Below are positions 24,724 to 33,055 of a stretch of DNA of 43,845 nucleotides, piece by piece. The position numbers and the translations under genes were made by a program. The stretch lies in assembly GCA_012031225.1 (NCBI GenBank), contig JAAUTZ010000021.1, forward strand, positions 1 to 43,845. Direction: 5' to 3'. Positions within the stretch are counted from its first letter, which is position 1. Each line of letters starts with the position of its first letter. This DNA comes from Chloroflexaceae bacterium. GTDB lineage: Bacteria > Chloroflexota > Chloroflexia > Chloroflexales > Chloroflexaceae. Under the pieces are notes generated by a model, which was given only the letters and a program-made list of their open reading frames with translations, had not been told where the DNA came from and ran no database searches.

Positions 24724-25782
24724 CCGCGCTTGCTCGGCATCGGTATCGGGCGGGTGGTCTTTGGCGGCGTGGCTCTCGCTATAGGGGATGCCGAGATGCC
24801 CATAGGCGCGGTGTGTGGCAATTCGCCCGCGTGGGGTGCGCTGCACAAAGCCAAGCTGGATCAGGAACGGCTCATACACATCCTCAATCGCGTCTACTTC
24901 TTCCGCCGTTGCCGCCGCCAGCGTGGATAGCCCGACGGGGCCACCATCAAAGAGCGTGATGATGGCATGCAGCAGGCGGCGGTCATTCTCATCTAGCCCC
25001 AGTTCATCCACTTCCAGCGTGTGCAGGGCCGTGCGGGCAACCTCCAGTGAAATCACACCATCCGCCACCACCTGCGCGTAGTCACGCACACGGCGCAGCA
25101 GGCGGTTGCCGATGCGCGGGGTGCCGCGTGCGCGTCGCCCGATTTCATACGCACCGTCTGGCTCAATCGCCACATTGAGGATGCGAGCCGAGCGTTCGAT
25201 AATCTCGCGCATGGCTTCATCCGCGTAGAATTCAAGGCGATGAATTGAGCCGAAGCGATCCCGCAGGGGCGAAGTCAGCAAGGCAACCCGGGTCGTTGCG
25301 CCGATGGCAGTGAAGCGCGGTAGCTTCAGGCGTAGGTTGCGTGCGCCGGGGCCTTTGCCGACAATCAAGTCCAGCGCAAAATCCTCCATCGCAGGGTACA
25401 GCACCTCTTCAACAGCGCGATTGAGGCGATGCACCTCATCAATAAAGAGCAGGTCATCCTTCTGGAGATTGGTCAAGATTGCGGCCAGATCCCCCGCCCG
25501 CTCAATCGCAGGCCCGCTGGTGATCTTCAGATTGACCCCCATCTCATTGGCCAGCACGCCCGCCAGCGACGTTTTGCCCAAGCCGGGTGGCCCATAGAAC
25601 AAGGTGTGATCGAGTGGCTCTTTGCGCCCGCGTGCCGCCGCAATTGCAATCCGCAGCTGCTGCACCACTTTCTCTTGTCCGATGAACTCGGAGAGCATTC
25701 GCGGGCGCAGGCTCTTTTCCGTTTGGGCTTCTTCGGTTTGGACTTGCGGATCAAGCAGGCGTTCTTCATCGTTCATGGGCAT
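24715..25782 (-). CDS. ruvB: Holliday junction branch-migration ATPase RuvB
   Basis: RuvB is the hexameric motor that, with RuvA, drives Holliday-junction branch migration. The 355-residue protein shows Walker [11 protein letters not shown], Walker [11 protein letters not shown], sensor 1 in IGATTR, the arginine-finger region SPLRDRFG, and a C-terminal winged helix ([17 protein letters not shown]). ATGs at 25782 and 25776 are both possible and neither has a strong Shine-Dalgarno. The stop overlaps the convergent ABC ATPase gene (24715-24723 shared). ruvA and ruvC are not in the window. Confidence 0.97.
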   Translation of the reverse strand: MPMNDEERLLDPQVQTEEAQTEKSLRPRMLSEFIGQEKVVQQLRIAIAAARGRKEPLDHTLFYGPPGLGKTSLAGVLANEMGVNLKITSGPAIERAGDLAAILTNLQKDDLLFIDEVHRLNRAVEEVLYPAMEDFALDLIVGKGPGARNLRLKLPRFTAIGATTRVALLTSPLRDRFGSIHRLEFYADEAMREIIERSARILNVAIEPDGAYEIGRRARGTPRIGNRLLRRVRDYAQVVADGVISLEVARTALHTLEVDELGLDENDRRLLHAIITLFDGGPVGLSTLAAATAEEVDAIEDVYEPFLIQLGFVQRTPRGRIATHRAYGHLGIPYSESHAAKDHPPDTDAEQARLL

Positions 25783-25845
25783 TGCTCGTGATTAGTGGCG
25801 GCGCGCTCTGAATTGGCACACGCTAGAGCGCACAGGTGTAGCACA

Positions 25846-25876
25846 AGTATAGCACAGTTCGCAGGGTGTGGCGCAA
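25846..25876 (-). promoter_or_regulatory. Possible ruvB promoter
   Basis: On the minus strand TTGCGC (25871-25876) and TATACT (25846-25851) are 19 bases apart. Transcription would begin near 25839, about 57 bases before the ruvB start. Between here and the plus-strand promoter at 26023 I see no gene. Confidence 0.35.
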
Positions 25877-26022
25877 CGCTGATCGGCTCCAGTATTCTGC
25901 ATTATACGCGATCCGCGCTTTGGCAGGGGTGCGGGCCACGCCCGCCCAGTACGTGCAGGGGTTGCCCGCACGATGGCAGGACAGGAGCCGATTAAGGAAA
26001 GCGCGGGGTGCTGCCGGAAACC

Positions 26023-26051
26023 TTGACAGTTGCCCCATCCTCTACTATACT
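26023..26051 (+). promoter_or_regulatory. Near-consensus promoter of the BMP-type ABC operon
   Basis: TTGACA (26023-26028), a 17-base spacer and TATACT (26046-26051) form the best sigma-70-type promoter in the window. It predicts transcription from about 26058 and a leader of about 214 bases before the ATG at 26272, long enough for a regulatory RNA. Confidence 0.75.
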
Positions 26052-26057
26052 TTTCGT

Positions 26058-26271
26058 TAACCTCACTTGCCTGAGACGAATGCAACACCCAACTCAAGAC
26101 GTGAGATCAATCCTCAAGCGGCAATGTAAGCCCGGTATGTGCCTGATCACAGGAACCACCCTGCGGTGTTTATGCTGTCCCGAAGCCTGCGTCGTGCCCT
26201 GCGGCAATAGTGGCCACGGTGATGCAGCCGGGTTATAGATTCGCGTTTTACCGATTTGAGGGAGAAACCAA
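26058..26271 (+). ncRNA. Candidate structured 5' leader of the BMP-type ABC operon
   Basis: By eye a closing stem pairs TAA(G)CCCGG (26127-26135) with CCGGGTTA (26228-26235). Inside it are a CCTG-atca-CAGG hairpin (26142-26153), CACC-ctgc-GGTG (26157-26168), TGCC-ctgc-GGCA (26195-26206) and the self-complementary GTGGCCAC (26210-26217). Two hairpins have the same stem and loop sizes and the same loop sequence. A further pairing, CTCAC (26062-26066) with GTGAG (26101-26105), lies upstream. It matches no riboswitch class I know. A regulatory role is inference; the internal stems are short and could be chance. Confidence 0.3.
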
Positions 26272-27507
26272 ATGCAACAGACCATGTTCCTGCGAGCGCA
26301 GCTGCTCGTTATGCTGCTATTACTTGGCAGCATCCTGCTCAGTGCGTGTGGCGGCTCTGCGCCCGAAGCCCCCGCCGCGCCCGAAGCCCCCGCCGCCGAT
26401 ACATCCACTGAACCGTTTGTGTTCGGGATGGTACTGGTAGGCCCGATCAACGACGGCGGCTGGAGCCAAGCCCATTATGAGGGCGCACTGTATGCCGAAG
26501 AGCGGCTGCCCGACAGCAAGTTCATCTACATTGATAAGGTCAATCCGGCCGACAAGCCGAATGTACAGGTGGAGCAGGTGGTAGATGAACTGGTGGATCA
26601 GGGCGCAAAGCTGATCATCACCAACTCGGATGATTTCAAGGATGGAACCCGCGAAGCCGCCAAAGCCCACCCCGACGTGATCTTCATTCACGCCTCTGGC
26701 GATGATGTCCTGACGGGGCTGGCTCCCGCCAATCTCGGCAACCTTATGGGCAAGATGGAGTATGGCAAAATGATCGCAGGCTGTGCCGCCGCACTCGCCA
26801 CCGAGTCGGGGCGCATCAGCTACCTTGGCCCACTGATTAACGACGAGACCCGCCGCCTTGTCAATTCCGCCTTTCTCGGCGCACGCCACTGCTGGACGGA
26901 ACTGCGCGGCAACGATCCCGCCGAGCTTTCCTTTGAGGTGACGTGGATCGGCTTCTGGTTCAACATTCCCGGCGTGACCCTTGACCCGACGCAGGTGGCC
27001 AATGACTTCATCAACTCTGGCACAGATGTGATCATCTCCGGCATTGACACCACCGAAGCCCTGATCGAAGCGAACAAAGCCACCCAAGCCGGCACGCCCA
27101 TCTTTGCCGTGCCCTACGACTTCGAGGGGGCCTGCGCCCAAGCCGAAGAGGTGTGTCTAGGGGTGCCCTACTTCCACTGGGGCCCGTCCTATCTGGAGAC
27201 GATCACGGCGGCTGAACGGGGTACGTGGGAGCCTTCGTGGCAGTGGCTCGATCCGGATTGGGACGACATCAACAATAAGGATACCAGCGCGATTGGCTTC
27301 ATCAAGGGCGCAGGCCTGAGCGATGAAATCGGGGCCCAGTTGGATGAGTTCATCGCTGGGCTTGCGGATGGCAGCATCAGCCTGTTCACGGGCCCGCTCA
27401 ATTTTCAAGATGGCACGGTCTTTCTTGCCGAAGGTGAAGTTGCCACCGATGAGCAGATCTGGTACATGCCGCAACTGCTCGAAGGGATTACCGGACGTAG
27501 CGAGTAA
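26272..27507 (+). CDS. BMP-family substrate-binding lipoprotein of an ABC importer
   Basis: The 411-residue protein has a lipoprotein signal (hydrophobic run, lipobox LLSAC with C26), an Ala/Pro/Glu-rich linker and a BmpA/PnrA-type binding domain (FGMVLVGPINDGGWSQAHYEG, then IITNSDD, IFIHASGDD, GKMEYGKMIAG, VISGIDTTEALIEA). It captures solute outside the membrane for the importer encoded just downstream. Characterised BMP proteins mostly bind nucleosides, so purine or pyrimidine nucleosides are the likeliest ligands, but the binding residues cannot be assigned with confidence. A GAGGGAG ribosome-binding site precedes the ATG. Confidence 0.92.
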   Translation: MQQTMFLRAQLLVMLLLLGSILLSACGGSAPEAPAAPEAPAADTSTEPFVFGMVLVGPINDGGWSQAHYEGALYAEERLPDSKFIYIDKVNPADKPNVQVEQVVDELVDQGAKLIITNSDDFKDGTREAAKAHPDVIFIHASGDDVLTGLAPANLGNLMGKMEYGKMIAGCAAALATESGRISYLGPLINDETRRLVNSAFLGARHCWTELRGNDPAELSFEVTWIGFWFNIPGVTLDPTQVANDFINSGTDVIISGIDTTEALIEANKATQAGTPIFAVPYDFEGACAQAEEVCLGVPYFHWGPSYLETITAAERGTWEPSWQWLDPDWDDINNKDTSAIGFIKGAGLSDEIGAQLDEFIAGLADGSISLFTGPLNFQDGTVFLAEGEVATDEQIWYMPQLLEGITGRSE

Positions 27508-27525
27508 CCATAGCTGGCACAGGAT

Positions 27526-27552
27526 GCAAGCGGGGGCACGGCTTCCGCTTGC
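27526..27552 (+). other. Intercistronic hairpin after the binding-protein gene
   Basis: GCAAGCGG (27526-27533) and CCGCTTGC (27545-27552) form a perfect 8-bp stem with an 11-base loop in the 93-base gap before the ATPase gene, followed by further GCTTGCC repeats. There is no U-run. Such hairpins often protect the binding-protein mRNA or partly terminate transcription, so that binding protein exceeds transporter; that role is inferred. Confidence 0.5.
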
Positions 27553-27600
27553 CGCTTGCCGCTTGCCGCCACACCTAGCGCACCCACACGGTATCGCCTA

Positions 27601-29109
27601 ATGGATGTTCAGATCCGCAATTTGACGAAAACGTTTGGCAGCTTGCGAGCCAATGATGCGATTAGCCTGAGCTTTGCGGCGGGCAACATTCACGGCATTC
27701 TGGGCGAGAATGGGGCAGGCAAAAGCACCCTGATGAAGCTGCTCGCGGGCTTCCTCCAGCGTGACAGTGGCGAGGTGCTGCTCGATGGGCAACCCGCCAG
27801 CCTGCACAATCCGGCGGCATCGCTGGCGGCTGGGGTGGGTATGGTGCATCAAGACCCGATGGACGTGCCGGCCTTCAGTGCGCTTGAGAACTTCTTCTGC
27901 GCTAGCCCCCGCAGTGCCCTGCCGAGCCTTGCCGTCGCCCGCCAGCGTCTCACCCAGCTCAATCAGCAGTTCGGCTTCACCGTCGCACCCGATCAGCCGC
28001 TCGCCCGCCTGACCGTTGGGCAACGCCAGCAGCTCGAAATTATGCGCCTGCTCGCGTGTGGCGTGAAGGTGCTGATCCTCGATGAGCCAACCACCGGTAT
28101 TACCGCCGCCCAGAAAACGGCTCTGTTTGCCGCGCTACGCCGCCTCACGGCGCAAGGCGAGACGGTGCTGTTTGTCTCGCACAAGCTCGATGAAGTTGCG
28201 GATCTCTGCCAAACGGTGAGCATCCTCCGCAGCGGGCGGGTTGTTGGCGCACAGTTGCCGATGCCGCAGCCGCAAGCCGAACTGCTCAAGCTGATGTTTG
28301 GGCAAGCGGGCGCACCCGCCCCGCCGCGCCAAGCAGCCGCGCCGCCTGCCCCAGCGTCGGCAGTCCCCGTCTGGCAACTGCACCAGATCACGGTGCGCGA
28401 GGGTGCGCTGTCTGTGCCCAACCTGACGCTGAGCCTGCCGCGTGGCTGTGTGGTTGGCTTGTGCGGGCTGGATGGCAGTGGCCAGCAACTGTTGCTGCGC
28501 CTGCTCGCAGGCCGCTTGCACCCCGAACGTGGGCGGCTGCTCCTCCACGGCACGGATGTGACCCGCGCCCCGTACCGCGCATTTCGGGCGGCTGGCGTGG
28601 AGTATCTGCCGGCTGACCGGATGCACGATGGCGTGATCGGCGCGATGACCCTGACTGAGCATCTGCTCTTGACGAGTGAGCAGCACGGGCTAATCATCAA
28701 TCGTGCGGATGCCCGCACCCAAGCCGAAACTGCGATTGCCGCTTATAACATCAAAGCCACGCCCGATACGCCGCTTGTGTCGCTATCAGGGGGCAATCAG
28801 CAACGGGCGATGTTGGCTCTTTTGTCGGCGGAATGCACGGGGCTGCTGTTCGATCAGCCGACCCGCAGCCTCGATGTGGTCTCGGCGCGGGCGATCTGGC
28901 AACGCCTGCTACACCGCCGCGCAGCAGGCACAACGATTGTGTTTGCCTCGGCCGATTTCGATGAACTGCTCGCCTACAGCGATCTGCTACTGGTCTTCTT
29001 TGCGGGCCGCGTCTCGCGCCTGTTGCCGTGCCCCACGATGACCGCCGCTCGGCTGGCCGAGTTGATCGGTGGGGTGGGCTTTGCTGAGGTAGCCGCCCAT
29101 GGCGGATAA
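27601..29109 (+). CDS. ABC importer ATPase, two fused nucleotide-binding domains (RbsA/YufO type)
   Basis: The 502-residue protein contains two ATPase domains, as in sugar- and nucleoside-type importers. The first has Walker A GENGAGKST (35-43), signature LTVGQRQQ near 138 and Walker B LILDEPTTG. The second has a degenerate Walker A, GLDGSGQQ near 288 lacking the P-loop Lys, signature LSGGNQQRAM near 394 and Walker B LLFDQPTRSLD. This asymmetry is normal for the class. I start at the ATG at 27601 because the first domain begins at residue 3; the frame extends to a TTG at 27556 through GCTTGCC repeats. No Shine-Dalgarno is obvious. It overlaps the first permease gene by 11 bases. Confidence 0.93.
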   Translation: MDVQIRNLTKTFGSLRANDAISLSFAAGNIHGILGENGAGKSTLMKLLAGFLQRDSGEVLLDGQPASLHNPAASLAAGVGMVHQDPMDVPAFSALENFFCASPRSALPSLAVARQRLTQLNQQFGFTVAPDQPLARLTVGQRQQLEIMRLLACGVKVLILDEPTTGITAAQKTALFAALRRLTAQGETVLFVSHKLDEVADLCQTVSILRSGRVVGAQLPMPQPQAELLKLMFGQAGAPAPPRQAAAPPAPASAVPVWQLHQITVREGALSVPNLTLSLPRGCVVGLCGLDGSGQQLLLRLLAGRLHPERGRLLLHGTDVTRAPYRAFRAAGVEYLPADRMHDGVIGAMTLTEHLLLTSEQHGLIINRADARTQAETAIAAYNIKATPDTPLVSLSGGNQQRAMLALLSAECTGLLFDQPTRSLDVVSARAIWQRLLHRRAAGTTIVFASADFDELLAYSDLLLVFFAGRVSRLLPCPTMTAARLAELIGGVGFAEVAAHGG

Positions 29110-30184
29110 ACCAACCACCGAAGCCGTGCCCGAAGCCCTGCCCGCCCCAGCCGCCCTGCGTGCGCTCGCCCTGCCTGCCGCGCACCTGCTTACATCGGCG
29201 GGGATCATCATCGGCGGGACGCTGCTATTCACCACGCTCGTGTTGTTGGCATCGGGTACATCCCCGCTCGAAGCCTACCGCCTGATCCTGTCGGGTGCGT
29301 TTCGCAACCCGCGCACCATCGCTGATCTGATTATGCTGACCGCCCCGCTCCTGCTCTGTTCAGCAGGCTTAACGCTGACCTTCTCGGCTGGCCTGTACAA
29401 TCTTGGCATCGAGGGGCAGATCGTGATTGGCGCAGTGCTAGCGATGGTTCCCCTGCGGCTGCTGCCCGATCTGCCGCCGCCGATGCTGTGGCTGCTCGCC
29501 CTCAGTGCGGGGGCAATCGGCGGTATGCTGTGGGCGTTGCTGGTCGGCGTACTGCGCCTATCCACCAACGTCAATGAGATTTTCGCGGGCTTAGGCTTAA
29601 ACTTCATCGCCATCGGGATCACCCTGTATCTCGTCTTCGGGCCTTGGAAGCGGCCCGGCGTAGCCTCCATGTCAGGTACCGAACCGCTCCCTGAAGCTCT
29701 GTGGCTGCCCACGCTCGCAGGGATCCGGCTTGCGCCACTTGCGCCGATCATTGCCCTGATTGGCATGGGCGTAGTTTGGTTTGCGTTGACCCGCACGCAC
29801 TGGGGCTTGGAAATCCGCGCCGCCGGATTGAACCTTGCTGCCGCCGAACGGCTCGGTGTCCCCGCTCACGCCCGGCTGTTCCAATCGCTGGCGGGGTGTG
29901 GCGCACTGGCGGGGCTAGCCGGAGCCTTGCAGATCCTCGCTGTCTATCACGCCCTGATCCCCAACATTTCGAGCGGGATTGGCTTTCTCGCGTTGCTAGT
30001 AGTGCTGCTGGTGCGCTCCAATCCGGTCTGGGTGTTGCCCGTCGCAATCCTCTTTGCGAGCTTCTCGATTGGCAGTATCCAGCTCCCGTTGCAGCTTGGG
30101 ATAGATAGCAGCATCGCTGGCGTGTTGCAGGGCACGCTGGTACTCTTTGCCCTGATCGCGCAGGGCGTGCGTGGGCGCGGCTGA
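29099..30184 (+). CDS. BMP-type ABC importer permease, first subunit (NupP/YufP-like)
   Basis: The 361-residue membrane protein belongs to the BPD_transp_2 permeases. It has a cytoplasmic Ala/Pro-rich N-terminus, about eight to ten hydrophobic helices, the family segment SAGLYNLGIEGQIVIGA, and the coupling loop RAAGLNLAAAERLGVPAHA that contacts the ATPase. Its ATG lies 11 bases inside the ATPase gene, implying translational coupling. It pairs with the second permease downstream to form the channel. A heptamer-repeat tract starts just after its stop. Confidence 0.93.
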   Translation: MADKPTTEAVPEALPAPAALRALALPAAHLLTSAGIIIGGTLLFTTLVLLASGTSPLEAYRLILSGAFRNPRTIADLIMLTAPLLLCSAGLTLTFSAGLYNLGIEGQIVIGAVLAMVPLRLLPDLPPPMLWLLALSAGAIGGMLWALLVGVLRLSTNVNEIFAGLGLNFIAIGITLYLVFGPWKRPGVASMSGTEPLPEALWLPTLAGIRLAPLAPIIALIGMGVVWFALTRTHWGLEIRAAGLNLAAAERLGVPAHARLFQSLAGCGALAGLAGALQILAVYHALIPNISSGIGFLALLVVLLVRSNPVWVLPVAILFASFSIGSIQLPLQLGIDSSIAGVLQGTLVLFALIAQGVRGRG

Positions 30185-30238
30185 TACCTGACACCTGACA
30201 CCCGACACCTGTTACCTGACACCTGACACCTGACACCT
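30185..30238. repeat. Heptamer-repeat tract inside the ABC operon
   Basis: Seven 7-bp units in a row are ACCTGAC, ACCTGAC, ACCCGAC, ACCTGTT, ACCTGAC, ACCTGAC, ACCTGAC, followed by ACCTAA. This is the most regular tract in the window and lies between two cotranscribed permease genes, ending directly before the AAGGA ribosome-binding site of the second. Only the reverse orientation is present. Confidence 0.9.
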
Positions 30239-30250
30239 AAAGGACAGCCA

Positions 30251-31243
30251 ATGGACACCCAGCAAATCCTGATTAACCTTGCTGCGATTCTCGCGGGAGC
30301 CGCACCGCTAATCTTTGCCACAATGGGCGAAACGATCACCGAGCGGGCGGGCGTGGTCAACCTCTCACTTGATGGCAAGATGCTGCTCTCTGCCATGACG
30401 GGCTTTGCCGTCGGGGTGCATACCCAGAATGTGCTGCTCGGCTTTGTGGCGGCGGCAGGCGTGGGCATGCTCGTGGCACTGGTGCTATGTTTTGTCAGTC
30501 TCGGTTTGCGCCTCTCGCAGACGGCGGTAGGCTTTGTGCTTGCGCTGCTCTGCACCGATCTGTCCTCGTTTCTGGGCAACTCCTACGTGCGTGTGCCGGG
30601 CGTAGCTGTGCCAGCGATGCCGATCCCCGTGCTGCAAGATCTACCGATCTTGGGGAAGATCTTGTTCCAACACGATCTGCTGATTTACGCGAGCTTCCTG
30701 CTGGTGCCGTTGGTGTGGTGGTTTCTGTTCCGCACCCGCGCCGGGCTGACGCTCCGAGCACTCGGCGAACGCCCAACCACCGCCTATGCGCGGGGTGTGC
30801 CGGTGTTGCCGTTGCAGCTGTTTTATGTGCTGCTGGGTGGGGCGTTGGTGGGCATTGCGGGGGCAGCCTACACGCTCGATCTGAAGCAGGGCTGGAGCTA
30901 CCGCCACATTGCAGGCACGGGCTGGATTGCTTTGGCGATTGTGATCTTTGGGGGCTGGAACCCGTGGCGCGTCGCTTTTGGCTGCTACCTGTTTGGCGCA
31001 TTGCAGATCTTTGCCACACGCTCGCAGAATCTGCTCCCGAACATCCCCACCCAGATTTTCCAAGTTGCGCCCTTTGCGCTGATGATCCTGATCCTCGTGC
31101 TGGTGAATGCGGGCAGCAACCCCACCCTGCAACGCTGGATCGAGCAACTGCCCGCGCCGCTCAGCAAGCCCGTGCAACAGGTGCTAGCGCGGCTGAATAC
31201 GGCTGCACCGGCCGCACTAGGGCAGCCCTTCCGCCGCCCGTGA
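30251..31243 (+). CDS. BMP-type ABC importer permease, second subunit (NupQ/YufQ-like)
   Basis: The 330-residue protein is the second BPD_transp_2 permease. It opens with a hydrophobic helix and the family motif ITERAGVVNLSLDGKMLLSA, has about eight to nine helices and a coupling loop, RALGERPTTAYARGVPV. AAGGA lies 6 bases upstream of the ATG. It is the last gene of the importer operon, in the order binding protein, ATPase, permease, permease that is standard for this family. Confidence 0.93.
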   Translation: MDTQQILINLAAILAGAAPLIFATMGETITERAGVVNLSLDGKMLLSAMTGFAVGVHTQNVLLGFVAAAGVGMLVALVLCFVSLGLRLSQTAVGFVLALLCTDLSSFLGNSYVRVPGVAVPAMPIPVLQDLPILGKILFQHDLLIYASFLLVPLVWWFLFRTRAGLTLRALGERPTTAYARGVPVLPLQLFYVLLGGALVGIAGAAYTLDLKQGWSYRHIAGTGWIALAIVIFGGWNPWRVAFGCYLFGALQIFATRSQNLLPNIPTQIFQVAPFALMILILVLVNAGSNPTLQRWIEQLPAPLSKPVQQVLARLNTAAPAALGQPFRRP

Positions 31244-31263
31244 GGGGGGGTAAGCTAGGGATA

Positions 31264-31272
31264 TGCTATACT
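31264..31272 (+). promoter_or_regulatory. Extended -10 promoter of the DUF262-HEPN pair
   Basis: TGCTATACT is an extended -10 (TGC plus TATACT at 31267-31272). No -35 is needed or visible. The predicted start near 31279 leaves about 39 bases before the ATG at 31318. Confidence 0.5.
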
Positions 31273-31317
31273 ACCCATATTGTTTAGGCAATCCTCTCGA
31301 TGAAAGGAACGATGCGT

Positions 31318-32487
31318 ATGCACGACCTAGAACGCACTTCAGTTCTCCCAACCGATCCATCTGACACCGATCTCCTTGACTATGAACAGCAAGTTCTAGC
31401 TGATGTCGAACAGCGCAAAGACATCGAAGACCCGGCTGCGGATCAAGAACAACCCTTTACCTACGCCATCTCGAGCTATGGCGCAGATTATGATGTGCGT
31501 GGGTTGGTGCAACGTATTCGTGATGCAGACATCATTGTACCGGAGTTTCAGCGCAAGTATGTCTGGACCCAAGCGCGGGCTTCCCGCTTCATCGAATCGT
31601 TGCTGTTGGGTTTGCCAGTGCCCGGTATCTTTCTTGCGGTTGATCCCAAGACGCGCGAACTGCTCGTGATAGATGGCCAGCAACGCTTACGCAGCCTGCG
31701 CCATTTCTATGATGGGAAGTTCCCTAGAGGTGAAGGCACAGTCCCATTTATCCTAAAAGGCGAGCGCAACAAACCGCTCAACCCTGAATTCGAGGGTAAA
31801 GCCTACGCCGATCTCGAACCGCGTGATCGGCGAGACTTGGACAATGCGATTATCCATGCTACAGTAATCAAACAGGATAAGCCTGAAGAAGAGGACAGCA
31901 GTAGCATCTACTACATCTTTGAACGGCTCAATACGGGCGGTGTATCGCTTCAGCCACAGGAGATACGGGCAAGTATCTATCAGGGCAAGCTGCTCAGGCT
32001 CTTGCAAGACCTCAATACGTATACCAACTGGCGCAGTATATTTGGGCCGGTCAATCAACGGATGAAAGACCAAGAATTGATTCTGCGCTTCTTTGCGTTG
32101 TACTATAATGTGGAGCAATACGAAAAGCCGTTACTTACGTTTCTGAATAAGTATATGCGCGATAACCGCGAACTAGGGAAACAGTCAGAAACCGAGTTGG
32201 TGCGGGTTTTTACGAATACGATTGACACGGTGCATCGCTGCCTAGGCGAGCGGCCTTTTCGTCCAAAGGGGGCCATCAATGCGCCCGTCTACGATGCCGT
32301 GATGTACGGGATTGCGAAACGGCTGGAGCGCGGCAGCATCACCGATTGCGAGCAACTACAGGTTGCCTATGATACGCTGTTCAAAGATACCGATTTTGTG
32401 CGTTTCTACACGGCAGGCACAACTGATCCGGCAAATATTCGAGGCCGCTTGAGACTAGCAGCAGAAGCCTTTGCAGGTATCGCGTGA
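31318..32487 (+). CDS. DUF262 (GmrSD N-terminal, ParB-like NTPase) protein without an HNH domain
   Basis: The 389-residue protein is a DUF262 member: IIVPEFQRKYVW (about 73-83), LLLGLPVPGIFL, the hallmark DGQQR (119-123) and IFERLNTGGVSLQPQEIR. In GmrS and SspE-like proteins this domain hydrolyses nucleotides and gates a C-terminal nuclease. Here the usual DUF1524 HNH nuclease is absent and the protein ends in a helical region. I chose the ATG at 31318, with AAGGA 9 bases upstream, over ATGs at 31300 and 31312. It overlaps the HEPN gene as GTGA. The pair is markedly AT-richer (37-48% G+C in sampled lines versus 65% in the neighbouring gene), suggesting horizontal transfer. A defence or toxin-antitoxin role is inferred. 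Confidence 0.88.
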   Translation: MHDLERTSVLPTDPSDTDLLDYEQQVLADVEQRKDIEDPAADQEQPFTYAISSYGADYDVRGLVQRIRDADIIVPEFQRKYVWTQARASRFIESLLLGLPVPGIFLAVDPKTRELLVIDGQQRLRSLRHFYDGKFPRGEGTVPFILKGERNKPLNPEFEGKAYADLEPRDRRDLDNAIIHATVIKQDKPEEEDSSSIYYIFERLNTGGVSLQPQEIRASIYQGKLLRLLQDLNTYTNWRSIFGPVNQRMKDQELILRFFALYYNVEQYEKPLLTFLNKYMRDNRELGKQSETELVRVFTNTIDTVHRCLGERPFRPKGAINAPVYDAVMYGIAKRLERGSITDCEQLQVAYDTLFKDTDFVRFYTAGTTDPANIRGRLRLAAEAFAGIA

Positions 32488-32942
32488 GGGAACTGGAACG
32501 CCAACGCGACAAACTCGATGCACTCTTTAAGCGGGTAGAACGTCTCGACCACGACCCCGAACTTCAGGCCCATTTTGCGCGCTATCTCTGTGTGCTGGTA
32601 TCGGGCTACCTTGAAAATGCACTCGAAGAGATTTTTGGTGCGTATGCCGAGCAACAAGCATCCCGCCCAGTTGCAAATTATGTTAAACGTCAATTGGGCA
32701 ACATTCACAATCCAAACATGGATCGTATTCTCGATCTGAGTGGTGCGTTTAATGATACGTGGCGTGAAGAGCTTGAAACCACTATCTCCCCTGAAGTTAA
32801 GGCTGCGGTAAATAGTGTCGTCAATACCCGCAACCAGATTGCCCATGGTAAGCCAACCGGCATCTCGTATGTCACGATGCAAGCCTACTACCAGCGCATT
32901 AAGCAGCTCATCGAGATACTCCGCACGCAGTGTGGTGTCTAG
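32484..32942 (+). CDS. HEPN-domain protein, putative RNase toxin or effector
   Basis: The 152-residue all-helical protein carries the HEPN active-site motif R-N-x3-H as RNQIAHG (R116, N117, H121) near its C-terminus, with helices before and after as expected. It resembles the RiboL-PSP/MAE_28990 group of short HEPN proteins, many of which are metal-independent RNases in toxin-antitoxin or phage-defence modules. The start is GTG at 32484, inside the DUF262 stop (GTGA overlap), so the two products are made together. Composition is low-GC like its partner. No separate antitoxin gene is seen; the DUF262 protein may control it. The family assignment is firm, the function inferred. Confidence 0.85.
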   Translation: MRELERQRDKLDALFKRVERLDHDPELQAHFARYLCVLVSGYLENALEEIFGAYAEQQASRPVANYVKRQLGNIHNPNMDRILDLSGAFNDTWREELETTISPEVKAAVNSVVNTRNQIAHGKPTGISYVTMQAYYQRIKQLIEILRTQCGV

Positions 32943-32960
32943 GCTCCCCACCGCCGCTGC

Positions 32961-32977
32961 GCGGGGGGCATCCCCGC
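32961..32977 (+). terminator. GC-rich hairpin after the HEPN gene
   Basis: GCGGGG (32961-32966) pairs with CCCCGC (32972-32977) around a 5-base loop, 19 bases after the HEPN stop. No U-run follows, so termination is only suggested by position. A direct repeat CGCTGCGC flanks it (32955 and 32975). Confidence 0.35.
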
Positions 32978-33040
32978 TGCGCTTGCCCCCTCTCAGCACC
33001 GCATCAGCCTGCTATTGGAAGTGACAGAGCAAAAGCACAG

Positions 33041-33046
33041 TATAAT
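33041..33046 (+). promoter_or_regulatory. -10 box giving a near-leaderless GT39 transcript
   Basis: A perfect TATAAT ends 9 bases before the ATG at 33056, so the transcript would start within a few bases of the start codon. TTGGAA (33015-33020) is 20 bases upstream and GTGACA (33021-33026) is 14; neither spacing is ideal. Confidence 0.45.
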
Positions 33047-33055
33047 AGCAGTGGC

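Noticed and set aside
25783-26022. A small gene between ruvB and the BMP operon promoter
   Set aside because: The short frames there lack ribosome-binding sites and familiar motifs; only promoter-like elements are supported.
26071-26076. TPP riboswitch, suggested by CTGAGA in the BMP leader
   Set aside because: The other conserved TPP elements, such as the CCTGATCTGGATAATGCC-type half, are missing at the right distance.
28465-28500. Damaged second Walker A in the importer ATPase
   Set aside because: A degenerate second P-loop is normal in RbsA/YufO-type double ATPases.
30185-30238. CRISPR array or minisatellite in the ABC operon
   Set aside because: The unit is 7 bp with no spacers; it belongs to the heptamer family seen at five other loci.
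31244-32942. Insertion sequence or integron carrying the DUF262-HEPN pair
   Set aside because: The region is AT-rich, but I found no transposase, integrase, terminal inverted repeats or target duplication.
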